DNA from: Amycolatopsis eburnea
Lineage (GTDB): Bacteria > Actinomycetota > Actinomycetes > Mycobacteriales > Pseudonocardiaceae
DNA length: 64,000 nt
Assembly: GCF_003937945.1 (NCBI RefSeq)
Contig: NZ_RSEC01000036.1
Coordinates: 186,001 to 250,000 of the forward strand
Direction of reading: 5' to 3'
Below the pieces are notes generated by a model. The model saw only the letters and a program-made list of their open reading frames with translations. It searched no databases and was not told where the DNA came from. This document shows positions 18,285 to 26,201 of this stretch, one piece after another (positions within the stretch are counted from its first letter, which is position 1; each line of letters begins with the position of its first letter). The position numbers and the translations under genes are program-made.

Positions 18285-19250
18285 ATGATCAGACGCGGAC
18301 GGACGATTCCGCTGGTGGCGGCGCTCCTGGCGACCGCCGGGTGCAGTGTGTTCTCTTCGGGCACCCCGGCGGCCCCACCGCCACTGGAACGGACCACCCT
18401 GCGCGTCGGTGTGGGCAACGCCATCGACACGGCCCCGCTGCGGATCGCCGTGGCGAGCGGGAAGTTCGGCGCCTCCGGGCTGAACGTCCAGCTGGTGGAA
18501 CTCGGCGCCGAAGACGGCCTCGCCAAGGTGGCCGCCGGCGACCTCGACGTCACCTTCGCCTCCGACATCGCGATGTTCCGCGCGGCGGCCGGCGGATCGG
18601 CGTTGCAGCTGCAGGGCGAGGCGTACACGTCCGGCCCCAACACGATGGCCCTGGTCACCCTGCCCGGCTCCGGCTACACCGTGCCGACGGCGAAGAAGTC
18701 CCCCGAGATCGCGGTCAACATGCTCGACGACATCGGCGCGCTCGTCGCGCGGTCGGTGCTGGTGACGGCGGGCGTCGACGGAGCGAAGATCAAGTTCCGG
18801 CAGGTGGCGTTCGACGGGATGCCGCAGGCGCTGCAGGCCGGCGACGCGGACGCGGCGCTGATGGTCGAGCCGTACATCACCCGCGCCGAGAAGGACCTGG
18901 GCGCGCACATCCTGGCCGACGGCGCGCGCGGTTCGACGCTCGACTTCCCGCTGTCCGGCTACGCGTCGGCCAAGCCGTTCGCGCAGGCCAACCCCCGCAC
19001 GCTGGCGGCGTTCCGGACGGCGCTGGGCGCGGCCCAGCAGAGCGCGACCGACCCGGCGGTGGTCCGCGACGCGCTCCCGAAGTTCTCCGACATCGACTCG
19101 ACGACGGCGGCGTTGATCTCCCTCGGCTCGTACCCGGCCTCGCTCAACGGCATCCGGCTGCAGCGGGTGGCCGACCTGATGCACAACTCGGGGTTGCTCG
19201 CGGACCGCCTCGACGTCCAGGCGCTGCTGCCCGACCAGACCGGTTATTAG
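18285..19250 (+). CDS. Orphan substrate-binding lipoprotein (NMT1 type)
   Basis: This 321-residue lipoprotein has a signal peptide ending at a TAGC lipobox and an NMT1/SsuA-like fold (LRVGVGNAIDTAPLRIAVASG, then a SGYASAKPFAQANPRTLAAF region homologous to the two importer binding proteins). The usual PFWLA motif is changed to PLRIA. The ATG has GGTGAAGG upstream. No permease or ATPase genes follow, so it either serves a remote transporter or acts as an extracellular ligand receptor. It is divergent from the second NIT-domain kinase, just as the importer operon is divergent from the first. Confidence 0.85.
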   Translation: MIRRGRTIPLVAALLATAGCSVFSSGTPAAPPPLERTTLRVGVGNAIDTAPLRIAVASGKFGASGLNVQLVELGAEDGLAKVAAGDLDVTFASDIAMFRAAAGGSALQLQGEAYTSGPNTMALVTLPGSGYTVPTAKKSPEIAVNMLDDIGALVARSVLVTAGVDGAKIKFRQVAFDGMPQALQAGDADAALMVEPYITRAEKDLGAHILADGARGSTLDFPLSGYASAKPFAQANPRTLAAFRTALGAAQQSATDPAVVRDALPKFSDIDSTTAALISLGSYPASLNGIRLQRVADLMHNSGLLADRLDVQALLPDQTGY

Positions 19251-19346
19251 CTTCCCCACGCGGGACGTCAGCGGCGCGGCCGGGCACTCTGCCACCGGTC
19301 ACCCGCTCCCCGGCGCGACCTTGCCGAGCCCCTGCCGTCCCCAAAC

Positions 19347-19380
19347 TTGCACTTGGTCTACTTTTGCACTCAGTCTACTT
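19347..19380. promoter_or_regulatory. Two tandem 17-bp direct repeats upstream of the FAD monooxygenase
   Basis: TTGCACTTGGTCTACTT (19347-19363) and TTGCACTCAGTCTACTT (19364-19380) are directly abutting and differ at two positions. They end immediately before the AAGGAG ribosome site. Their spacing and position suggest a cooperative repressor operator, for instance of a TetR-type regulator, although none is encoded next to it. Confidence 0.6.
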
Positions 19381-19393
19381 GAAGGAGTGCGCA

Positions 19394-20779
19394 ATGACCG
19401 ACGTCCTGATCGCCGGAGCCGGCCCCACCGGGCTGGTGCTCGCCGCCGAACTCGCCATCGCCGGCGTCGAGGTGACCGTCCTGGACCGCCGCGACGGGCC
19501 CGGCCTCCCGCGGCCGGTCGGGCTCCAGCCCCGGACCGCCGAGCTGCTCGAACTCCGCGGCCTCGACCCCGCCCGCCCCGAGGCCGACGGCCCGAGCGGG
19601 CACTTCGCCGGTCTCCCGGTGCCGCTGGACCACAGCGTCTGGCGGACCCGCCAACCCCGTGTGCTCAACCGCACCCAGGACGACGTCGAGGCGATGCTGG
19701 CCGAGCACGCGGTCAAGCACGGCGCGGTCGTCGAACGCGGCCACGACGTGACCGCCGTCGAGGCCGACGGCGACGGCGTCACGGTCGATGGCCGCCGGGC
19801 CCGCTGGCTGGTGGCCTGCGACGGCGCGCACAGCACCGTCCGGCGGCTGCTGGGAGTGCCGTTCCCCGGCCGCACCGAGACCTACGTCGCCACGCTCGCG
19901 CACGTCCGGCTCGCCGCGGCGTCCGCGCTCGTCCCCGCCCGCGCCACGCACTTCAGCGAGGTCACCCGGCAGGCGAACGGTTACTGGGCGATGCTCACCC
20001 CGCTCGGCGACGGCGGCCACCGGTTCGTCTTCGGCTCGGCCACGCGGCAGCCCGGCCGCGACGCGCCGGTGTCGGACACCGAAGTGACCGAAGCACTCAC
20101 AGCCTTGTACGGCGCTGAGACGCGCTTGGGCGAGCTGTACGGCGCTTCGCGGTTCAACGACGCGACGCGGCAGCTGGAGCGCTACCGGCACGGCCGCGTG
20201 CTGTTCGCCGGCGACGCCGCGCACATCCACCCGCCGCTCGGCGGGCAGGGCCTCAACCTCGGGGTGCAGGACGCGATGAACCTCGGCTGGAAGCTGGCCG
20301 CGACCGTCCACGGCACGGCGCCGTCCGGGCTGCTGGACACCTACCACGCCGAGCGCCACCCGGCGGCCGAGCGCGTGCTGCGGCACACGGCGGCCCAGCG
20401 CGTGTTCACCGCGCCGGAGCGGAGCGAGAACGTCGAGGCGCTGCGCGAGATCGTCGTCGACCTGATGCGCACGCCGGACGGCAACCGGTACTTCAGCGGG
20501 CTGCTGTCCGGCCTCGGCCTCGGCTACCCGGGCGCGCACCGGGTCCCGGACCTCGACCTGACGACGGCGGACGGCCCGGCGCGGCTTTCGGCGTTGCTGC
20601 GGGACGGCCGCGGCCTCCTGCTCGACCTCGGCGACCACCCGGTCCCGGCGGGCTTCACCGGGCAGGTGCGCCGGGTGCGCGCGAGCACCGGCGACGCCGA
20701 GTACCGCGGCCGGCTGCTGCTGGTGCGCCCGGACGGGTACGCCGTCGACCCTGCCGAGCTCGACCGCTGGTTCGGCTAG
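19394..20779 (+). CDS. FAD-dependent aromatic monooxygenase (class A flavoprotein hydroxylase)
   Basis: This 461-residue flavoprotein hydroxylase has the GAGPTGL dinucleotide-binding motif (residues about 8-14), the ACDGAHSTVRR DG motif (near 140-150), the FAGDAAHIHPPLGGQGLNLG GD motif and a C-terminal thioredoxin-like segment typical of the PHBH/polyketide hydroxylase (RdmE/PgaE-like) group. It should use NAD(P)H and O2 to hydroxylate an aromatic substrate, which is unknown. The ATG has AAGGAG 6 nt upstream. Two tandem 17-bp repeats sit just before the ribosome site. The stop overlaps the convergent neighbour's stop in CTAG. There is no pathway context, so detoxification or resistance is as likely as biosynthesis. 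Confidence 0.88.
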   Translation: MTDVLIAGAGPTGLVLAAELAIAGVEVTVLDRRDGPGLPRPVGLQPRTAELLELRGLDPARPEADGPSGHFAGLPVPLDHSVWRTRQPRVLNRTQDDVEAMLAEHAVKHGAVVERGHDVTAVEADGDGVTVDGRRARWLVACDGAHSTVRRLLGVPFPGRTETYVATLAHVRLAAASALVPARATHFSEVTRQANGYWAMLTPLGDGGHRFVFGSATRQPGRDAPVSDTEVTEALTALYGAETRLGELYGASRFNDATRQLERYRHGRVLFAGDAAHIHPPLGGQGLNLGVQDAMNLGWKLAATVHGTAPSGLLDTYHAERHPAAERVLRHTAAQRVFTAPERSENVEALREIVVDLMRTPDGNRYFSGLLSGLGLGYPGAHRVPDLDLTTADGPARLSALLRDGRGLLLDLGDHPVPAGFTGQVRRVRASTGDAEYRGRLLLVRPDGYAVDPAELDRWFG

Positions 20780-21396
20780 ATGTTCTCGCCGGGCGGCGCC
20801 AGGCACACCAGGCGAATCGGCGGACCGGTGTAGACCCGGATCTCGTCGGCGTCTTCGCAGTCGGTGCGGTCGCGGGAACCGGTGAGCACCTCGACGCGTT
20901 CCGTCGCCGCCGGGTCGGAGCAGCTCACCTTGGCGACCGTGACGTCGTCGTCGATGTCGCGGAGGCAGTCACCGGTGCGGACGTTCAGGGCGAGGCAGAG
21001 CGTCCGCCCGGTGCCGGAGCCCGTCGTGGTCTTGAACCGCACGTAACCGTTGGAGGGACAGCTCGAGGACCCGCTGTAGACCCTGTCGACCTGGTACGTC
21101 GCGCTGTCGGAGCCGCAGCCGACGCGGTGGTAGGCGGTCCGGTCGCCGCTCTCGCGCGTCAGGTACAGGCAGTCGCCGTTCGACGGCGTGCCGCTGCCGC
21201 CGAGCGAGTTGAGGCCCAGCGCGGCCAGCGAGCCGAGGGCCAGCGCCAGCACGACGCAGGCCGCGAGCGTGATCCGCACCTTCACGGTGAACCAGTGCGG
21301 GATGGCCGGCTGCCCCGGAACCGGCGCCATCGGCGGGTACTGCGTCGCGTAGTCGGGCGTCCGGAACGGGTTGTCGTCGGACGGTGGTGTGGTCAA
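20776..21396 (-). CDS. LppU/SCO3897-like membrane-anchored protein
   Basis: This 206-residue protein has a Pro-rich cytoplasmic N-terminus (residues 1-38), one TM helix (about 45-65) and an extracytoplasmic Cys-containing domain (DCLYLTRESGDRTAYHRVGC, then SSCPSNGYVRFKTTT) of the kind seen in LppU/SCO3897 family proteins of actinomycetes, whose function is unknown. I chose the TTG at 21396, with GGAGGG 4 nt upstream, since the longer open frame on this strand is a shadow of the XPB gene. It is divergent from xpb, and its stop shares four bases with the upstream monooxygenase stop. Confidence 0.7.
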   Translation of the reverse strand: MTTPPSDDNPFRTPDYATQYPPMAPVPGQPAIPHWFTVKVRITLAACVVLALALGSLAALGLNSLGGSGTPSNGDCLYLTRESGDRTAYHRVGCGSDSATYQVDRVYSGSSSCPSNGYVRFKTTTGSGTGRTLCLALNVRTGDCLRDIDDDVTVAKVSCSDPAATERVEVLTGSRDRTDCEDADEIRVYTGPPIRLVCLAPPGENI

Positions 21397-21458
21397 CGTG
21401 CCCTCCAGTGATCCCCTCGGCACCTCGTCCCATCGACGCCGGCCGCGAGCGAGGCACG

Positions 21459-21464
21459 TATAAC
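21459..21464 (+). promoter_or_regulatory. Candidate -10 element for a leaderless xpb transcript
   Basis: TATAAC lies 7 nt before the GTG start of the helicase gene, and no ribosome site is visible. This is the arrangement of a leaderless mRNA, which is common in actinobacteria. I see no clear -35 element. Confidence 0.45.
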
Positions 21465-21471
21465 AGTAGTT

Positions 21472-23118
21472 GTGACTGATGGCCCGCTGATCGTCCAGTC
21501 CGACAAGACCGTGCTCCTGGAGGTCGACCACCCCCAGGCCGATGACGCGCGGATCGCCATCGCGCCGTTCGCCGAGCTCGAACGGGCGCCGGAACACGTG
21601 CACACCTACCGGATCACGCCGCTGGCGTTGTGGAACGCGCGCGCCGCCGGCCACGACGCCGAGCAGGTCGTCGACGCGCTGACGACGTACTCGCGCTTCC
21701 CGGTGCCGCAGCCGCTGCTGATCGACGTCGTCGATGTCATGGGCCGGTTCGGCAGGCTGCAGATCGCCAACCACCCGGCGCACGGGCTGGTCATGTCGAC
21801 CACCGACCGCGCGGTGCTGGCCGAGGTGGTCCGGAACAAGAAGATCAGCCCGATGCTCGGGGCGCGGATCGACGAAGACACCGTCGTCGTGCACCCGTCC
21901 GAACGCGGGCGGCTCAAGCAGGCGCTGCTGAAGGTCGGCTGGCCTGCCGAGGACCTCGCCGGGTACGTCGACGGCGAAGCGCACCCGATCGCGCTCGAGG
22001 AAACGGACTGGCAGCTGCGCGACTACCAGCGCCAGGCCGCGGAGGCGTTCTGGGCGGGCGGCTCCGGCGTCGTCGTGCTGCCGTGCGGCGCGGGCAAGAC
22101 GATGGTCGGCGCGGCGGCCATGGCGAAGGCCGCGGCCACGACGTTGATCCTGGTGACGAACACGGTCGCCGGGCGGCAGTGGAAGCGCGAGCTGATCGCG
22201 CGGACGTCGCTGACCGAGGAGGAGATCGGCGAGTACTCCGGCGAGAAGAAGGAGATCCGGCCGGTCACCATCGCGACCTACCAGGTGATCACCCGCAAGA
22301 CCAAGGGCGAGTACAAGCACCTGGAGCTGTTCGACTCGCGCGACTGGGGCCTGGTCGTCTACGACGAGGTCCACCTGCTGCCCGCGCCGGTGTTCCGGAT
22401 GACGGCCGACCTGCAGTCCCGGCGACGGCTGGGCCTGACCGCGACGCTGGTGCGCGAGGACGGCCGCGAGGGCGACGTCTTCTCGCTGATCGGGCCGAAG
22501 CGCTACGACGTGCCGTGGCGCGACATCGAGGCGCAGGGCTGGATCGCGCCGGCGGAGTGCACCGAAGTCCGCGTGACGCTGACCGACGCCGAACGCCTCG
22601 AGTACGCGACGGCCGAGGCCGACGAGCGGTACAAGCTGGCCGCGACGGCGCTGACCAAGACCCCGGTGATCAAGTCCATCGTGGCGAAGCACACCGGCGA
22701 GCCGACGCTGGTGATCGGCGCCTACCTCGACCAGCTGGAGATGCTCGGCGACGAGCTCGACGCGCCGGTCATCCAGGGCGCGACCCGCAACAAGGAGCGC
22801 GAGGAGCTGTTCGACAAGTTCCGCCGGGGCGAGATCCGGACGCTCGTGGTGTCGAAGGTCGCGAACTTCTCGATCGACCTGCCCGAGGCGTCGGTGGCGA
22901 TCCAGATCTCGGGCACGTTCGGCTCACGGCAGGAGGAAGCCCAGCGCCTCGGCCGGTTGCTGCGCCCCAAGGGCGACGGCAGGCAGGCGCACTTCTATTC
23001 GATCGTCTCGCGCGACACGGTCGACACGGAGTACGCGGCGCACCGGCAGCGGTTCCTCGCGGAGCAGGGGTACGCCTACCACATCGTCGACGCCGACGAC
23101 CTGCTCCGGCCGCTCTAA
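21472..23118 (+). CDS. XPB-type DNA repair helicase
   Basis: This 548-residue superfamily 2 helicase is homologous to eukaryotic/archaeal XPB and its actinobacterial orthologues. A helicase-associated N-terminal domain (1-180) precedes Walker A (CGAGKT, near 205), a DEVH box (near 296), the TATLVRED segment that contains the RED motif of XPB, and motif VI (QRLGRLLRPK). XPB unwinds DNA 3'-5' or distorts it; in bacteria the partner is usually a Bax1-like nuclease, not visible here. The GTG start appears leaderless. A DNA-repair role fits the nearby SOS boxes at 23886-23927, although those face the DUF4253 gene. Confidence 0.93.
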   Translation: MTDGPLIVQSDKTVLLEVDHPQADDARIAIAPFAELERAPEHVHTYRITPLALWNARAAGHDAEQVVDALTTYSRFPVPQPLLIDVVDVMGRFGRLQIANHPAHGLVMSTTDRAVLAEVVRNKKISPMLGARIDEDTVVVHPSERGRLKQALLKVGWPAEDLAGYVDGEAHPIALEETDWQLRDYQRQAAEAFWAGGSGVVVLPCGAGKTMVGAAAMAKAAATTLILVTNTVAGRQWKRELIARTSLTEEEIGEYSGEKKEIRPVTIATYQVITRKTKGEYKHLELFDSRDWGLVVYDEVHLLPAPVFRMTADLQSRRRLGLTATLVREDGREGDVFSLIGPKRYDVPWRDIEAQGWIAPAECTEVRVTLTDAERLEYATAEADERYKLAATALTKTPVIKSIVAKHTGEPTLVIGAYLDQLEMLGDELDAPVIQGATRNKEREELFDKFRRGEIRTLVVSKVANFSIDLPEASVAIQISGTFGSRQEEAQRLGRLLRPKGDGRQAHFYSIVSRDTVDTEYAAHRQRFLAEQGYAYHIVDADDLLRPL

Positions 23119-23735
23119 GCGGGCTTCTCGAGCAGCGCTCGCGCCTCGGCGGCCGCCGAGGCTGCGGTCCCGTCGGTGGCCAGCTGCGCCAGGACCCGCT
23201 CGACCGCGGCGGCTTCGCGCTCGTCGCGAAGCACGCCGTCGGCCACTCCGGCCAGCTCCGCCGCCGCCCATGGCAGGTTGGAACGCGCCTCGGCGAGCAG
23301 CGCGAGGAGCTCGACCAGCCGGCCACGCGCCTGCGGCCGTCGCACGCCCGACTGGGCCGCGCGCATCCGGTTCCACCACTCGGCCGTTCGCCGGGCTTCG
23401 TCCTCGGACTCCCACAAGCGCATCGCCCGGTCGTCCAGCGGCAGGCGCAGGTCCCGGAGGACGGCGGGGCTGTAGACCCCGCGCACCCGGAAGTCCTCGA
23501 GGTGGTGGCGCCCGACGACCAGCCGGGCGAGCCGCCCCCGGCCCCGGCCGCGGTGGCGCCCGAGGACGACCACGCTTTCCCCGCCATCGCCCCACTGCGG
23601 CGGCAGCACCCACACCTTCGCTCCCGGCGCGAAGTGCTTCAGGCCGCGCTGGACGTCTTGCCCGCCTTCACCGTGCGTCGTCTCGGCGAGCACGTTCGCG
23701 ACCACACACCACGCCAGGAGTTCCCCCTCGTTCAC
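23115..23735 (-). CDS. Hypothetical protein, 206 aa
   Basis: I do not recognise the family. The sequence has a hydrophobic LLAWCVVANVLAE start, a beta-rich segment around AKVWVLPPQWGDGGESVVVLG, an Arg/Gly-rich stretch (GRHRGRGRGRLARL) and a helical C-terminal half with many Ala, Arg and Glu (DEARRTAEWWNRMRAA). No signal peptide is evident. The GTG start has little ribosome-site support. Its TAG stop shares CTAA with the XPB stop on the other strand, so the two genes end on the same four bases. Codon bias supports real coding. Confidence 0.65.
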   Translation of the reverse strand: MNEGELLAWCVVANVLAETTHGEGGQDVQRGLKHFAPGAKVWVLPPQWGDGGESVVVLGRHRGRGRGRLARLVVGRHHLEDFRVRGVYSPAVLRDLRLPLDDRAMRLWESEDEARRTAEWWNRMRAAQSGVRRPQARGRLVELLALLAEARSNLPWAAAELAGVADGVLRDEREAAAVERVLAQLATDGTAASAAAEARALLEKPA

Positions 23736-23885
23736 GGGAGCAGCCTAGCCCGGCCACCCCTTCGGCCCAGCGAATCGTCACAGCAGCAACTTCCACCACT
23801 TGCGTCCCGGTCAGGCTTCTGACCTGCGGATTTGTGGATTCACTCGAACGGATGAGCGGGTCGAACGCTGGAAATTGTCGGACCC

Positions 23886-23901
23886 TCGAACTACTGTTCG
23901 A
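23886..23901. promoter_or_regulatory. LexA-type SOS box 1
   Basis: TCGAAC-TACT-GTTCGA is a perfect match to the actinobacterial LexA box (TCGAAC-N4-GTTCGA), and the flanking C/G extends the palindrome to 18 bp. It lies 36 bp upstream of the DUF4253 start. Two extra TCGAAC half sites occur at 23844 and 23861. Confidence 0.8.
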
Positions 23902-23911
23902 GATGCAGTAG

Positions 23912-23927
23912 CCGAACACAAGTTCGA
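23912..23927. promoter_or_regulatory. LexA-type SOS box 2
   Basis: CCGAAC-ACAA-GTTCGA matches the LexA box except for the outermost base. It starts 26 bp after the first box and ends 10 bp before the DUF4253 start codon, so LexA bound here would cover the ribosome site. The outer arms of the two boxes also pair as CCCTCGAACT/AGTTCGAGGG. Confidence 0.72.
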
Positions 23928-23937
23928 GGGGACGTCC

Positions 23938-24699
23938 ATGACGATCGCACCGCTCCGCCCCGGTACGCCCGCGCCGCCGGTCCAGACCCTGCCACCGGGG
24001 TCGTGGCACGGCCGGCTGTGGGTGTCCGACCTGCCCTTGAGCCGGCCGGAACGCTTCCTCGGCTGCGTGGCCGAGTTCGAGCGGTCCGGCCTGTGGCCGG
24101 TGCTGATCCCCCACGACCAGCGCTTCGCGGCGAACGGCGAGGACTGGATCGACGACCGCGGCCGCCTGGCCCCGGCCGGCCACCGGGTGGCGTCCGCCGA
24201 CCCGGCGGCGGCCCTGTCCCGCTGGTGGGACACCTCCTGCTGCGACGGCGCCTGCCTCCGCCCGTTCGGCGCCCGCTTCCCCGGGCTGGCGAAGCGCAGC
24301 CCCCGCAAGTCGGACCCGCTGGCGGAAGCGGGCAACACGGGTTCGATCCTGGCCACCCGGGCCCCGCACCGCCTGGGCCTGGTCCAGACCGAGCGCCCCG
24401 CCGACATCCCGGCGCTGCTGGGCTGGACGGGGATGATCAAGTGCACGGACCAGGTGGCCGAACTGTCGGCGGTGCTGCGCAGCTGGGAGGACCGCTTCGG
24501 CGCGACGCTGGTGGTACTGGGCTTCGACGCGATCGAGTTGTCGGTGTCGGCGCCGCCCCGGAACCAGGCCCGAGCGTTGACGGTGGCGGCGGAGCACCGG
24601 GCGTTCAGCTTGCCGACGTTCGCCGGGCAGCCGGGGAATTTGAGGGAGTACGCGTCGGGGTTGGTGCAGTCTCGGCATTGGAGGTTTTCCTGGGCGTAG
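23938..24699 (+). CDS. DUF4253 protein, predicted LexA-regulated
   Basis: This 253-residue soluble protein matches the DUF4253 family in its C-terminal third, from LGWTGMIKCTDQVAELSAVL through EDRFGATLVVLGFDAIELSV. The N-terminal half has PGSWHGRLWVSD and LWPVLIPHDQRF segments and a Cys-rich SCCDGACLRPFG motif near residue 100. DUF4253 has no assigned biochemical role. The ATG is preceded by GAGGGG 7 nt upstream. Two LexA boxes lie between 12 and 52 bp upstream, so expression is probably induced by DNA damage. The XPB helicase gene is 0.8 kb away. Confidence 0.85.
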   Translation: MTIAPLRPGTPAPPVQTLPPGSWHGRLWVSDLPLSRPERFLGCVAEFERSGLWPVLIPHDQRFAANGEDWIDDRGRLAPAGHRVASADPAAALSRWWDTSCCDGACLRPFGARFPGLAKRSPRKSDPLAEAGNTGSILATRAPHRLGLVQTERPADIPALLGWTGMIKCTDQVAELSAVLRSWEDRFGATLVVLGFDAIELSVSAPPRNQARALTVAAEHRAFSLPTFAGQPGNLREYASGLVQSRHWRFSWA

Positions 24700-25266
24700 C
24701 GGGGATCGATCGCGGGCAAGGGATCCCGGGGAGGTCGGCCGGTCCGGGCCGGGCGGCGATTCGAGTCCGGCGCCACGAGCCGCACGACGCGGCGACGCGA
24801 TCCGGCGACGCAGGCCCGGCCAGGGCGGCGCGGCAGCGCGGGCCGCAGCGACTCCAGTCCGGCAGCACGAGCCGCACAGCGCGGCGGCGCAATCCGGCGA
24901 CGCAGGCCCGACCAGGGCGACGCGCCGTTCGGGCGGCGCGGCAGCGCTGGCCGGGCGCGGCGGCGGCGCGGATCGTCCGGCGGCGCCGGGCGGGGCAGCG
25001 GGCCCAGCGACCACGGCAAAGTCGCCAAGGCGACCACCCCAGCCAGCGAAGCAAGCCCACTTCCCCCGCCCCGGCGACCGAAACCGAACCCAGCCAACCA
25101 ACTCCAACCACCCGGCGGTGCTATGAGCAAACGCTTCAAAGGCCCCTTGAGACGCCCGTCCCCAAACTCAGGTCACTTGTCCCACCCCGCGGCCCACCAG
25201 TCCGGCAGGCACCGAGTTTCGACCCGCCGCCGAACGGGAATCACCTTCCGCGGGAACGGAAAGGCG
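24700..25266. other. 567-bp GC-rich intergenic region with a duplicated segment
   Basis: No gene is visible. Much of it is a low-complexity GC-rich run. An imperfect direct duplication is present: 24757-24845 and 24849-24953 both read as variants of CGATTCGAGTCCGGC...GAGCCGCAC...GATCCGGCGACGCAGGCCC, with about 16 extra bases near the end of the second copy. The 3' part (25000-25260) is more A-rich and may hold the promoter of the DUF72 gene. Confidence 0.55.
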
Positions 25267-26103
25267 GTGACGGCGATCGCCGAAATCCGGATCGGGACAT
25301 CGGGTTGGCGCTATCCGCCCTGGCGTGGCGTTTTCTACCCGCACGGGCTCGCGCAACGGCGGGAGCTCGAATACCTCTCGCGGCGGATGAACGCCGTCGA
25401 GATCAACGGCTCCTTCTACTCGCTCCAGCGCCCCGAGCGGTACCGCGCCTGGTTCGACGAGACGCCCGCGGGCTTCCTCTTCGCCGTCAAAGGCGGCCGC
25501 TTCATCACGCACATGAAGCAGCTTCGCGACGTCGAAACCGCGCTCGCGAACTTCTACGCCTCCGGTGTCCTCGCGCTCGGTGCGAAGCTGGGCCCGTTCC
25601 TCTGGCAGCTGCCACCGCGGCTCGCGTTCGACCCGGATCGGCTCGCGAACTTCTTCGCGCTCCTACCCCGGACCACCACCGAAGCCGCCGAGCTGGCCAA
25701 GAAGCACGACGACAAGCTCAAAGGCGATCCCTACCTCGAAAGCGGCCCGAAAAGACCACTGAAACACGCGCTCGAAGTGCGGCACCCCAGCTTCGCCCAG
25801 CCCGCGGCGACGCAGCTGCTGCGGGAGCACGACGTCGCGCTCGTCGTCGCCGACACCGCGGGCAAGTGGCCGTTCCTCGAAGAGCAGACCGCGGACTTCA
25901 GCTACGTCCGGCTGCACGGCGACGAGGAGCTCTACGTCAGCGGCTACTCGGACCAAGCCTTGCGCACCTGGGCCGACAAGATCCGGGCCTGGCACGACGG
26001 CGGGCGGCGGGACGTGCACGTCTACTTCGACAACGACGTCAAAGTGGAGGCTCCGCGCAACGCCGAATGCCTCGCCGAGCTGCTCGGGACGCGTGGGCAG
26101 TGA
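25267..26103 (+). CDS. DUF72 family protein
   Basis: This 278-residue TIM-barrel-like protein carries the DUF72 signature (IRIGTSGWRYPPWRGVFYP, NAVEINGSFYSLQRPERYRAWFDETP, then a VYFDNDV end). Biochemical function in bacteria is unassigned. The GTG at 25267 starts exactly before the conserved fold; the frame is open upstream to 25123, but that extension is basic and low in complexity. The insert KHDDKLKGDPYLESGPKRP is found in a subset of the family. It stands alone between a repeat-rich gap and a convergent regulator. Confidence 0.85.
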   Translation: MTAIAEIRIGTSGWRYPPWRGVFYPHGLAQRRELEYLSRRMNAVEINGSFYSLQRPERYRAWFDETPAGFLFAVKGGRFITHMKQLRDVETALANFYASGVLALGAKLGPFLWQLPPRLAFDPDRLANFFALLPRTTTEAAELAKKHDDKLKGDPYLESGPKRPLKHALEVRHPSFAQPAATQLLREHDVALVVADTAGKWPFLEEQTADFSYVRLHGDEELYVSGYSDQALRTWADKIRAWHDGGRRDVHVYFDNDVKVEAPRNAECLAELLGTRGQ

Positions 26104-26201
26104 GTGGACAGTGAGCGGGGTCCGCTTGACTCGTCGGGCAGGCGGACCGGCTTGCGTGCTGTCGCTGGGGGTCGGCACGCGGGCGGTCCGCCGCACGTCT
26201 T

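Noticed and set aside
23668-25139. Large minus-strand open frames across DUF4253 and the repeat-rich gap
   Set aside because: They are shadows of DUF4253 and of the GC-rich duplication; products are low-complexity Arg/Pro/Ala.
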